The notes beneath the pieces are model-generated. The model ran no database searches. It was not told the origin of the DNA and saw only the letters and a program-made list of their open reading frames with translations. 10,460 bases of DNA. Source: Oscillospiraceae bacterium (lineage in GTDB: Bacteria; Bacillota; Clostridia; Oscillospirales; Ruminococcaceae). This document shows positions 1 to 6,067 of the stretch, piece by piece. Location: assembly GCA_019423445.1 (NCBI GenBank), contig JAHZBJ010000035.1, positions 8,170 through 18,629 of the forward strand, read 5' to 3'. The first letter of the stretch is position 1. Every line of letters starts with the position of its first letter. A program made the position numbers and the translations under genes.

Positions 1-2551
1 GGATATGGAGCAGCAGGAACCGGTAATCCGGAAGCTGTTCCACCTCACCCGCCGCTTTGGGGAGGAACTGGGAAAGGCAAAACTGGAACGAAACCTTCTG
101 GATTTTGGGGATCTGGAGCATTACGCCCTTGCCCTGCTTTATGATGAGGATGGACAGGGAGGACATATTCCCAGTCCTGTAGCGGCGGAGGTGGCTGCCC
201 GGTACCGGGAGGTATTGGTGGATGAGTACCAGGATACCAATGCTGCCCAGGAGATGATCTTTGCTGCGGTCTCCCAAAAGGGGAAGAACCTTTTTATGGT
301 GGGAGACGTCAAACAGAGCATCTACCGCTTCCGCCAGGCACGGCCGGAGATCTTTCTCCGGAAAAAGGAGTCTTATGCCCATTATGATGGGCACACCTTT
401 CCGGCAAAGATCGCCCTGAACGCAAATTTCCGGACCCGACGGGAAACCACTGGACTCATCAACGACTTCTTCCAGGCAGCTATGTGCCCCACAGTTGGGG
501 AGATGTACTACCAGGAGGAAGATGCTCTGGTATCTGCCGCGTCTTTTGACTACTCGGTTCCAGGACCGGTGACTCTGGCGGTGGTGGACCCTGAAGATCC
601 TGGCGTGGAAGCAGCTTCCCTGGAAGCGGAATACATTGCTGAAGAGGTGGAAGCGCTTCTGTCAGGGGATTTTACAGTGGAAGACAAAGGACGCCGGCGT
701 CCCCTGGTGCCGGGGGATATCTGTATTCTCCTGCGTTCCCCAAAAAACAAGGCGGAGCGATACACCAAGGCCCTGGAAGGAAAGAATATCCGCTGCTGGG
801 CGGAACGCCAGGGCGGTTTTCTGGAAAGCCGGGAGATCGCGCCGGTGACAGCTTTTTTAAAGCTGATCACTAACCCTCTGCTGGATCTGGAGCTGGCTCA
901 AGTGCTCCTTTCTCCCATGTACGGATGCACTGCTGATGAGATTGCAAACCTGCGAGCAAGATGTAATGGCAAAAAGCTTTACACATATTTTTCCCTGGAG
1001 CAAGGGCCTCTTTCCGGGCCCTTAGAGGATTTCCGGAGAGATTACCATAGGATGCGGGGGCTGGCTTCCTCTTTGTCGGTTCAGGAGCTTCTCATGGAGC
1101 TTTACGCTGCCACCGGTTTACCGGATAAGGTACGGGTGATGCCCCAGGGAGAGACCCGGGCTGCCAATCTCCGCCTCCTTTTGGATTACGCCGGTGATTA
1201 CCAGAGCCGGGGCGGAGATTTTGGAGATTTTGTATCCTACCTCGCCTCCCTCCAGGAGCTTGAAAGCGATCTGCCGGCGGCCGCGCCTCCGGCAGGGGAT
1301 GCGGTTTCCATCATGAGTATCCACAAATCCAAAGGGTTGGAGTTTCCGGTGGTTTTTTTGGCGGACATGTCCGCTCCCTTCAATCTGAGGGATTTGTCCG
1401 ATGAGGTACTGCTGAACCCGGAGCTGGGGGCGTCTTGCACCCTTCGGGACAACCGCCGGATGCAGGAGCACGAAACGGTGGCCAGGGCGGCCATGGGGGA
1501 GAAAAACCGTCAGGCACTTCTTTCCGAAGAGCTGAGGCTCCTTTATGTGGCAATGACCAGGGCCCGGGAGAAGCTGTATCTGGTGGGGGTGGACTCAGGC
1601 CTGAAAAGACTGAAATCTGCCGCGGGACATCCTCTGGGAGAGGGCAGAGTACAGCCTTGGCTGATGCGTTCCGGCCGCTGTTTCTTCGACTGGATTGCGG
1701 AGGTGCTGGTACACCATCCAGGTTTCGGAAAAAACGAAGAAATGGAGATCTTCTTGGGGAAATCCCGGGAGACCCGTAAATGGCAGGGGGAGCTGGAGGT
1801 TCGGTGGGTGCGTTCCGTGCAGGAACTTCCGGCGGATTCTCAGAACCGGGAGACGATAGCAGGTGTTGTGGATGGAGAAGCGCTGTCCCGGCTGCATCAG
1901 GCGGTGGAGTATTCCTATCCATATCCTCAGGATGTGGTTACACCTTCTAAGCTGTCGGTTTCGGAACTGACCCACGCGGTCCCGGGGGAGGAGGCTTATC
2001 TGTTCCGGAGAAGGCCGAAATGCCTGATGAAGGAATCAATGACCCCCACAGAGCGGGGAATCGCAGCCCACAAGTTTATGCAGTTTGCGGATTTTGAGGC
2101 CGCTGTCCAGGATCCCGAAAAGGAGATTGCCCGTCTCCGGGAGCAGGGGTTCATCACCCCGGAGGAATCGGAGCAGATGGACCGGCGGATGGTTACGGAC
2201 TTTTTCAGGAGCGCAATCGGCAGACGGGTGCTGTCGGCGGAAAAGGTATATCGTGAAATCCGGTTTCTCAAGGAGTTTTCTTCGGAGGAGCTGGAAAAGG
2301 CGGTTCCGGGTTTGGAAATCGGTGGTTCCACTGTGATCCAGGGAGTGGCGGACTGTGTCATTCTGGAACACGGCAAGGGAACCATTGTGGATTATAAGAC
2401 GGACCATGTCCAAAGGGTGGAGGAACTGGCGGAGCGGTATGGGACACAGCTGAATCTATACCGGGCTATTTTGGAGGAGTACTTGGGAATCCCCATTGAG
2501 GAAAAGATTCTTTATTCCTTTACCCTGGGGGAAGCCGTAACCGTTCCGTGA
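1..2551 (+). CDS. addA: ATP-dependent helicase/nuclease subunit A (AddA), 5' end cut by the window
   Basis: AddA is the UvrD/SF1 helicase plus RecB-type nuclease subunit of AddAB, which resects double-strand breaks and loads RecA, replacing RecBCD in Firmicutes. The frame is open to the left edge and about 848 codons are visible. The family is usually about 1,150-1,250 residues, so the N-terminal third with the Walker A motif lies outside. Counting from the ATG at position 5: helicase motif II DEYQDT at 73-78, motif III GDVKQS at 100-105, motif V around IHKSKGLEF (His440), motif VI YVAMTRAR at 514-521. The C-terminal nuclease domain keeps its expected set: His689, Asp783 (GVADC), Asp796-Tyr797-Lys798 and the QxxxY motif Gln815/Tyr819, so both activities look intact. 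addB would be expected just upstream (inference). No terminator is visible after the stop, and the infC promoter begins only 21 bp later. The visible ATG is an internal Met, not the real start. Confidence 0.96.
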   Translation, partial: DMEQQEPVIRKLFHLTRRFGEELGKAKLERNLLDFGDLEHYALALLYDEDGQGGHIPSPVAAEVAARYREVLVDEYQDTNAAQEMIFAAVSQKGKNLFMVGDVKQSIYRFRQARPEIFLRKKESYAHYDGHTFPAKIALNANFRTRRETTGLINDFFQAAMCPTVGEMYYQEEDALVSAASFDYSVPGPVTLAVVDPEDPGVEAASLEAEYIAEEVEALLSGDFTVEDKGRRRPLVPGDICILLRSPKNKAERYTKALEGKNIRCWAERQGGFLESREIAPVTAFLKLITNPLLDLELAQVLLSPMYGCTADEIANLRARCNGKKLYTYFSLEQGPLSGPLEDFRRDYHRMRGLASSLSVQELLMELYAATGLPDKVRVMPQGETRAANLRLLLDYAGDYQSRGGDFGDFVSYLASLQELESDLPAAAPPAGDAVSIMSIHKSKGLEFPVVFLADMSAPFNLRDLSDEVLLNPELGASCTLRDNRRMQEHETVARAAMGEKNRQALLSEELRLLYVAMTRAREKLYLVGVDSGLKRLKSAAGHPLGEGRVQPWLMRSGRCFFDWIAEVLVHHPGFGKNEEMEIFLGKSRETRKWQGELEVRWVRSVQELPADSQNRETIAGVVDGEALSRLHQAVEYSYPYPQDVVTPSKLSVSELTHAVPGEEAYLFRRRPKCLMKESMTPTERGIAAHKFMQFADFEAAVQDPEKEIARLREQGFITPEESEQMDRRMVTDFFRSAIGRRVLSAEKVYREIRFLKEFSSEELEKAVPGLEIGGSTVIQGVADCVILEHGKGTIVDYKTDHVQRVEELAERYGTQLNLYRAILEEYLGIPIEEKILYSFTLGEAVTVP

Positions 2552-2572
2552 GCAGGAAAAGTAAAAAAGCCC

Positions 2573-2601
2573 TTGACAAAAGGTGCGGATACTGGTATTC
2601 T
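2573..2601 (+). promoter_or_regulatory. Sigma-A promoter of the infC operon
   Basis: A perfect -35 box TTGACA (2573-2578) is separated by 17 bp from TATTCT (2596-2601, 4 of 6 consensus bases). The -10 is preceded by TG one base upstream (2593-2594), forming an extended -10 that offsets its weaker match. The predicted transcription start is near 2608, giving a leader of about 170 nt before infC. It lies just after the addA stop codon, where an infC operon promoter is expected. Read from sequence only. Confidence 0.8.
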
Positions 2602-2717
2602 ATTTTAGAAAACAAAGCAGAACTGATGATTCGTTCTCACCTGCCCGCCAAAGCGAGGCATGGTCAATCGATCCAAGAAGCTCCGGCCTTATGAAGGGTG
2701 CGGGGAATGGTTCATTG

Positions 2718-2750
2718 AGCGTGGGCGAGTTTCATCGTCCACGCTTTGTG
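2718..2750 (+). terminator. Attenuator-like hairpin in the infC leader
   Basis: AGCGTGG (2718-2724) pairs perfectly with CCACGCT (2739-2745). The stem continues inward through a G-U pair and three Watson-Crick pairs (2725-2728 with 2735-2738), leaving a six-base loop. The T stretch that follows (TTT G T GG TT) is interrupted, so as a terminator it would be moderate at best. The hairpin ends 20 nt before the infC Shine-Dalgarno, and its 3' arm can pair instead with 2649-2655, as expected for an attenuator/anti-attenuator pair. It could also act on translation only. Confidence 0.5.
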
Positions 2751-2764
2751 GTTATTGAAGATTT

Positions 2765-2770
2765 GGAGGT
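2765..2770 (+). promoter_or_regulatory. Strong ribosome binding site that sets the infC start
   Basis: GGAGGT is a full match to the anti-Shine-Dalgarno core. The only in-frame codon at normal distance that fits the conserved IF3 N-terminus is ATC at 2779 (8 nt spacing). In-frame TTG codons at 2746 and 2755 lie upstream of this site and have no ribosome binding site of their own. Confidence 0.8.
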
Positions 2771-2778
2771 GCTTTGCA

Positions 2779-3324
2779 ATCGCAACCAAGGAACTGCAGA
2801 TCAATGAGGAGATCCGTGACAAGGAAGTGCGTCTGATCAGCGATACCGGCGAACAGCTGGGGATCGTGGCGGTTAGGAACGCCATGGAAATGGCGCTGGA
2901 AAAGAACCTGGATCTTGTGAAGATCGCTCCCCAGGCGGTCCCCCCGGTCTGCCGCATCATGGACTACGGCAAATACCGCTTTGAACAGGCCAAGCGCGAG
3001 AAAGAGGCCAAGAAGAATCAGAAGGTCACCGAGATCAAGGAGATCCGTCTCTCCCTGAATATCGACACCCACGATTTCGAGACCAAGGCGGGACATGCCA
3101 AGCGTTTCCTCACAGGAGGGGACAAAGTCAAGGTTTCCATCCGCTTCCGCGGCCGTGAGATGGCCCATTCCCATTTGGGCAATGACATCATGAAAAAATT
3201 TGCGGACGCCTGCGCGGAGTTTGGAAGCGTTGAGAAAGCTCCCAAGCTGGAGGGGCGCAGCATGATCATGTTCTTGAACGCAAAGCCTGCAAGTAAACCA
3301 ACAGGAGGAAAAGAAAATGCCTAA
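2779..3324 (+). CDS. infC: Translation initiation factor IF-3, AUC start codon
   Basis: IF3 binds the 30S subunit, prevents premature 50S joining and proofreads start codon and initiator tRNA. From the proposed start the product is 181 residues, the usual size. The N-terminal domain opens with the family signature QINEEIRDKEVRL (about residues 7-19), followed by GEQLGIV and the PPVCRIMDYGKYRFEQ segment. Next come a lysine-rich linker, then the C-terminal domain (KEIRLSLNIDTHDFETKA, VSIRFRGREMAH, PKLEGRSMIMFL). I chose ATC at 2779 because it lies 8 nt after GGAGGT and places the conserved N-terminus at residue 2 onward; no ATG is available. Non-standard infC starts (AUU in E. coli, AUC in some others) are a known device by which IF3 represses its own translation. 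A start at TTG 2746 would add 11 residues (MWLLKIWRCFA) encoded by the leader and the ribosome binding site, unlike any IF3. It is first in the operon and overlaps rpmI by 8 nt. Confidence 0.95.
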   Translation: MATKELQINEEIRDKEVRLISDTGEQLGIVAVRNAMEMALEKNLDLVKIAPQAVPPVCRIMDYGKYRFEQAKREKEAKKNQKVTEIKEIRLSLNIDTHDFETKAGHAKRFLTGGDKVKVSIRFRGREMAHSHLGNDIMKKFADACAEFGSVEKAPKLEGRSMIMFLNAKPASKPTGGKENA

Positions 3325-3514
3325 GCTGAAAACTCATTCCGGTGCGAAGAAACGCTTCAAGCTCACCAAGACTGGGAAGATCAAACGGGCCAAGGCCTAT
3401 AAGTCCCATATCCTCAACAAGAAGACCACCAAGCGTAAACGCGGCCTGCGTCAGGCGACCTATGCCGACAAGACCAATGTGGCCGCCATCAAGCTCCTGG
3501 TGCCCTATAAATAA
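3317..3514 (+). CDS. rpmI: 50S ribosomal protein L35
   Basis: L35 (bL35) is a small, highly basic protein of the large ribosomal subunit. The 65-residue product has the normal length and the family hallmarks: the N-terminal MPKLKTHSGAKKRFK, then KIKRAKAYKSHILNKKTTKRKR and a C-terminal LVPYK. Its ATG lies inside the end of infC and shares 8 nt with it (ATGCCTAA contains both the start and the infC stop). AGGAGG at 3303-3308 sits 8 nt before the ATG, within infC. The overlap suggests translational coupling with infC. It is the middle gene of the conserved infC-rpmI-rplT trio and is probably controlled with it by L20. Confidence 0.98.
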   Translation: MPKLKTHSGAKKRFKLTKTGKIKRAKAYKSHILNKKTTKRKRGLRQATYADKTNVAAIKLLVPYK

Positions 3515-3565
3515 CCAGGCGGCTTTCGGAACCTGAAAAACAGCAACGTATGGAGGTAAATAACG

Positions 3566-3919
3566 ATGGCTCGTGTTAAAAGAGCGATGATGACCCGCAA
3601 GAGAAGAAAAAAGGTGCTGAAGCTGGCCAAGGGTTACTTTGGATCCAAGAGCACCCATTTTAAGATGGCCAAACAGGCCGTTAAGAAGTCTGGCAATTAC
3701 GCCTTTGCCGGCAGAAAGCAGAGAAAGCGTGACTTCAGAAGACTCTGGATCACCCGTATCTCCGCCGCCTGCAAGATGAACGGGATCAACTACTCCCAGT
3801 TCATGAACGGCCTGAAAAAGACCGGCATCGTCCTGAACCGGAAGATGCTTTCCGAAATGGCCATCAACGATGCGGCGGCTTTCACCGCCCTGGTTGAGAA
3901 GGCCAAGGCTGCGCTGTAA
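3566..3919 (+). CDS. rplT: 50S ribosomal protein L20
   Basis: L20 (bL20) binds 23S rRNA early in 50S assembly and is the autogenous repressor of its own operon in both E. coli and B. subtilis. The 117-residue product is the standard length, beginning MARVKRAMMTRKRRKKVLKLAKGY. The basic N-terminal extension is followed by the globular C-terminal domain with QRKRDFRRLWITRI, INYSQFMNGLKK and the AAFTALVEKAK tail. GGAGGT at 3552-3557 lies 8 nt before the ATG. A 51-nt gap separates it from rpmI, without a convincing structure. The gene ends ten bases before an intrinsic terminator. The C-terminal domain, which is enough for operator binding in E. coli, is intact, in keeping with feedback on the leader at 2608-2770. 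Confidence 0.98.
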   Translation: MARVKRAMMTRKRRKKVLKLAKGYFGSKSTHFKMAKQAVKKSGNYAFAGRKQRKRDFRRLWITRISAACKMNGINYSQFMNGLKKTGIVLNRKMLSEMAINDAAAFTALVEKAKAAL

Positions 3920-3929
3920 GAAACAGGCA

Positions 3930-3963
3930 ACGCCCGTGTCTTGATCGGATACGGGCGTGTTTT
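3930..3963 (+). terminator. Intrinsic terminator of the infC-rpmI-rplT operon
   Basis: ACGCCCGT (3930-3937) pairs perfectly with ACGGGCGT (3951-3958). The stem extends inward by a G-T wobble, T-A and C-G to 11 bp, with a 7-nt loop (3941-3947). It is followed by GTTTTC, a short T tract (3960-3963). It begins 10 nt after the rplT stop, as expected for the end of this operon. The loop and tail also hold promoter-like boxes. Confidence 0.85.
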
Positions 3964-3969
3964 CATAAT
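3941..3969 (+). promoter_or_regulatory. Candidate promoter interleaved with the rplT terminator
   Basis: TTGATC (3941-3946, 4 of 6 to TTGACA) lies in the terminator loop, exactly 17 bp before CATAAT (3964-3969, 5 of 6 to TATAAT), which starts right after the T tract. It could restart transcription for the RNA methyltransferase and later genes, with a start near 3976, about 40-50 nt before that gene. It rests on motif matching only. Confidence 0.5.
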
Positions 3970-4013
3970 AGGATGCCATGGCGTTTTTTGGAAAAGACTG
4001 CTGAAGACGGGGG

Positions 4014-4805
4014 ATGAAGCCTGTGCCGGAGAAGATCACTTCCAGGGAAAACCGCATCATCAAGCTGTGCAGAAAGCTCCGCTCCGGCGCCAAAGAGCGC
4101 CGGGAGGAGGGGCTTTTCCTGGCGGAAGGAGTTCGTCTCTGCAGGGAAACCCTGGAAGCTGGTTTGGGAGAATGTACCCTTCTTGCTACTCCGGATGCGG
4201 CGGAAAAATACCCATGGCTGACAGATAAGGCAAGGCTTACTCTGATTACTCCGGAGCTGGCGGGATATATTTCCGATACAGCCACCCCCCAGGGGGTTTT
4301 CTGTCTCTGTCCGCTTCCGGAGGAGAAGAAACTGTCCCCGGATCCCAGGGGGCGGTATCTCCTTCTGGACAATCTTCAGGATCCGGGGAACTTGGGAACA
4401 ATCATCCGGGGAGCAGAAGCCTTCGGCATTACAGGGCTGATTCTCTCCCGGGGCTGCCCGGACTGCTTTTCTCCCAAGGTGCTGCGCAGTACCATGGGAA
4501 GTATCTTTCGTCAGCCGGTTTACCGATGCGGGGATCTCGCTGAGGAGGTTGTTCGGATGCGGAATACGGGAATACAGACCTATGCGGCTACGCTGAATCC
4601 CGGCGCGGTAGGTGTTCAGGCCCTGGAAAACTGCCGGGAGGGGCTGGCTGTGGTAGTAGGAAACGAGGGAAACGGAGTTTCCCCCCAGGTTATTGATGCC
4701 TGCGGCGCCGCGGTTTATATCCCCATGTCCCCGGCAATAGAGTCCCTGAATGCGGCGGCGGCAGCCACGGTGATCATGTGGGAGATGGCCGGCAGAGGCC
4801 GCTGA
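4014..4805 (+). CDS. SpoU/TrmH-family RNA 2'-O-ribose methyltransferase
   Basis: This SPOUT-class enzyme transfers a methyl group from S-adenosylmethionine to the 2'-OH of a ribose in rRNA or tRNA; the exact target cannot be read from sequence. The 263-residue product has an N-terminal substrate-binding domain (SRENRIIK near 10-17, then EGLFLAEGVRL). The C-terminal trefoil-knot domain carries all three SpoU motifs: motif 1 DPGNLGTIIR at 123-132 with the conserved Asn126 and Arg132, motif 2 GNEGNG at 216-221, and motif 3 with Glu243-Ser-Leu-Asn246. It resembles B. subtilis YsgA and RlmB-like proteins, with YsgA closer in genomic setting. The start is uncertain: the ATG at 4014 directly abuts a G run, whereas GTG at 4023 (three codons later) lies 9 nt after that run and would begin MPEKITSREN. 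It lies downstream of the rplT terminator and 13 nt before dprA, so is probably cotranscribed with it. Confidence 0.93.
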   Translation: MKPVPEKITSRENRIIKLCRKLRSGAKERREEGLFLAEGVRLCRETLEAGLGECTLLATPDAAEKYPWLTDKARLTLITPELAGYISDTATPQGVFCLCPLPEEKKLSPDPRGRYLLLDNLQDPGNLGTIIRGAEAFGITGLILSRGCPDCFSPKVLRSTMGSIFRQPVYRCGDLAEEVVRMRNTGIQTYAATLNPGAVGVQALENCREGLAVVVGNEGNGVSPQVIDACGAAVYIPMSPAIESLNAAAAATVIMWEMAGRGR

Positions 4806-4818
4806 GAAAGGGGAGGCT

Positions 4819-6036
4819 ATGGACGGCAGAGAAAACTGGATCCGTTTCCAGCAGGTCTTTGGCTGCGGTACCACCCGCGGCCAAAAGATCCTGACCCATT
4901 TCGGCCATCCTGACGGGATATTCACCCGGACGCCTGGAGAGTTGGCTCAGATGGGAGTCTTTACTCCTGGGGAACTCCGGCGGATTCGGGACTCCATAGT
5001 GGAGGACCAGGCGGTAAGAATCCTGGATTTTTGCGAGGATTATGGCTGTGCGGTTCTGACACCGGAGGATCCCTCTTATCCCCGTCTGCTTCGGGAGATC
5101 TACGCGTTTCCCCAGGTACTTTATGTGATGGGAAGTCTGGAAGGGCTGGAAGACGAGTTGGCCATCGCCATAGTAGGCACCCGGCACTGTACCGAATATG
5201 GAAAGCGAGCGGCAGAGGTAATTTCTGGAGAACTGGCGGCTAAGGGAGCGGCTATTGTCAGCGGTTTGGCCAGAGGGATTGACACCATCAGCCATACCGC
5301 TGCCTTGCGGGCAGGAGGAAGGACCATCGCGGTCCAAGGCTGCGGCATCGACGTGACCTATCCGCCGGAAAATCTTCGCCTCAAAGAATCCATCATTCAC
5401 TGCGGTGGTGCGGTGATCACCGAGTTCCCGCCGGGGGAAGCGCCTAAGCCGTACCATTTTCCCATCCGAAATCGGATCATTTCCGGCATCAGCAATGGGA
5501 CAGTGGTGGTGGAAGGGACCAGAAGCAGCGGTTCTTTGATTACAGCGGGACATGCGTTCACCCAGAACAGGGACGTTTTCGCCGTACCCGGGAGCATCTT
5601 TTCCAGGACATCCCAAGGGCCAAATTACCTGATCCGCCAGGGGGCCAAGGCGGTAGACAGTGTGGAGAGCATTCTGGAGGAGTACCGCCATCTGATTCGA
5701 TGGGAACTTCCGGGCAGGGAGCCACCTCCGCAGCAGAAAACTTTGTTTGAAGAATTTGACAAAAGCGGTTATAATGAAGGACAGTGGCCTGAAAAACCGG
5801 GAACTGCTCCCGCGAAGGGGAAAGAGAAGACAGCTCCGGTCCAGCAACCGCTGCCCGCTTATCTCAGCGATATCCAGCAAAAGGTTTTTTCCGCCCTGAG
5901 CGACGGGGAGATCCAAACCTCTGACGCTATTTCCCAGAAGTGCGGGCTGCCGGTCCAGGCGGTTCTGGCGGCTTTGACGCAGCTAGAGATTTTCGGCCTG
6001 GTAAAGACCCACCCTGGACGGCGCTTTTCTCTGTAA
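4819..6036 (+). CDS. dprA: DNA-processing protein DprA (Smf)
   Basis: DprA binds incoming single-stranded DNA, protects it and loads RecA during natural transformation. It is widespread also in species not known to be competent. The 405-residue protein has an N-terminal helical region (1 to about 70), then an extended Rossmann fold: VGTR at 119-122, SGLARGID at 148-155, GCGIDVTYPPEN, FPIRNR at 214-219 and EGTRSSGS at 232-239. A variable, charged linker (about 290-345) leads to a C-terminal winged-helix domain (about 348-405, ending LEIFGLVKTHPGRRFSL). The full domain set is present and no disruption is seen. The purine-rich AAAGGGGAGG (4807-4816) is unusually near the ATG (GGAGG ends 2 nt before it), but no other in-frame start exists and the frame closes at a TGA at 4771. 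The linker contains a promoter-like sequence. Confidence 0.96.
   Translation: MDGRENWIRFQQVFGCGTTRGQKILTHFGHPDGIFTRTPGELAQMGVFTPGELRRIRDSIVEDQAVRILDFCEDYGCAVLTPEDPSYPRLLREIYAFPQVLYVMGSLEGLEDELAIAIVGTRHCTEYGKRAAEVISGELAAKGAAIVSGLARGIDTISHTAALRAGGRTIAVQGCGIDVTYPPENLRLKESIIHCGGAVITEFPPGEAPKPYHFPIRNRIISGISNGTVVVEGTRSSGSLITAGHAFTQNRDVFAVPGSIFSRTSQGPNYLIRQGAKAVDSVESILEEYRHLIRWELPGREPPPQQKTLFEEFDKSGYNEGQWPEKPGTAPAKGKEKTAPVQQPLPAYLSDIQQKVFSALSDGEIQTSDAISQKCGLPVQAVLAALTQLEIFGLVKTHPGRRFSL
5747..5775 (+). promoter_or_regulatory. Candidate internal promoter within dprA, upstream of topA
   Basis: A perfect -10 TATAAT (5770-5775) lies exactly 17 bp after TTGAAG (5747-5752, 4 of 6 to TTGACA). The predicted start is near 5782, about 285 nt upstream of topA. 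The sequence falls in the poorly conserved linker of DprA, where coding constraint is weak. A second box, TTGACA at 5756-5761, is only 8 bp from the -10 and too close to pair with it. Motif evidence only. Confidence 0.5.
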
Positions 6037-6067
6037 ATACCAAGAAAAACAGGTGGTTAAAGAAGAA

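Larger units (their letters stand above)
2608..2770 (+). ncRNA. infC operon 5' leader, probable L20-responsive leader
   Basis: This untranslated stretch of about 160 nt lies between the promoter and the infC ribosome binding site and has no credible ORF. In Bacillus subtilis the infC-rpmI-rplT leader is bound by L20, which causes premature termination (established knowledge). Position, length and downstream genes match that class. Visible pairings are an 11-bp hairpin at 2718-2745 next to a T-rich stretch, and a competing pairing of CAAAGCG (2649-2655) with CGCTTTG (2742-2748). There is also a possible CCCGC/GCGGG helix (2644-2648 with 2700-2704) and a five-base TCAAT/ATTGA match (2664-2668 with 2714-2718). 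Assignment to the L20 leader family is inferred from context; I could not run a covariance model. Confidence 0.6.

Noticed and set aside
2687..2697. CCTT-ATG-AAGG mini-hairpin in the infC leader
   Set aside because: A four-base stem with a three-base loop is too small to call as a separate element; it may be part of the leader fold.
2746..2778. TTG start for infC 11 codons upstream
   Set aside because: It lies in the 3' edge of the leader hairpin, has no ribosome binding site before it, and would translate the strong Shine-Dalgarno into residues unlike the IF3 N-terminus.
3515..3540. Possible hairpin CAGG/CCTG between rpmI and rplT followed by an A run
   Set aside because: Only four base pairs with a poorly pairing interior and no T tract; not a terminator, and rplT must be expressed with rpmI.
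3266..4372. 368-codon minus-strand frame opposite rpmI, rplT and the methyltransferase
   Set aside because: It runs through ribosomal protein genes and a terminator in antisense and has no family resemblance.
5756..5775. TTGACA followed by TATAAT as a promoter in dprA
   Set aside because: The spacer is only 8 bp, far too short for sigma-A. The TTGAAG box with a 17-bp spacer is preferred for this -10.
4774..5916. 380-codon minus-strand frame opposite dprA
   Set aside because: Complete overlap with an intact DprA coding all expected motifs; composition explains the open frame.
6053..6067. GTG start for topA five codons upstream
   Set aside because: ATG 6068 gives the family-typical N-terminus, and the GTG has no ribosome binding site at a proper distance.
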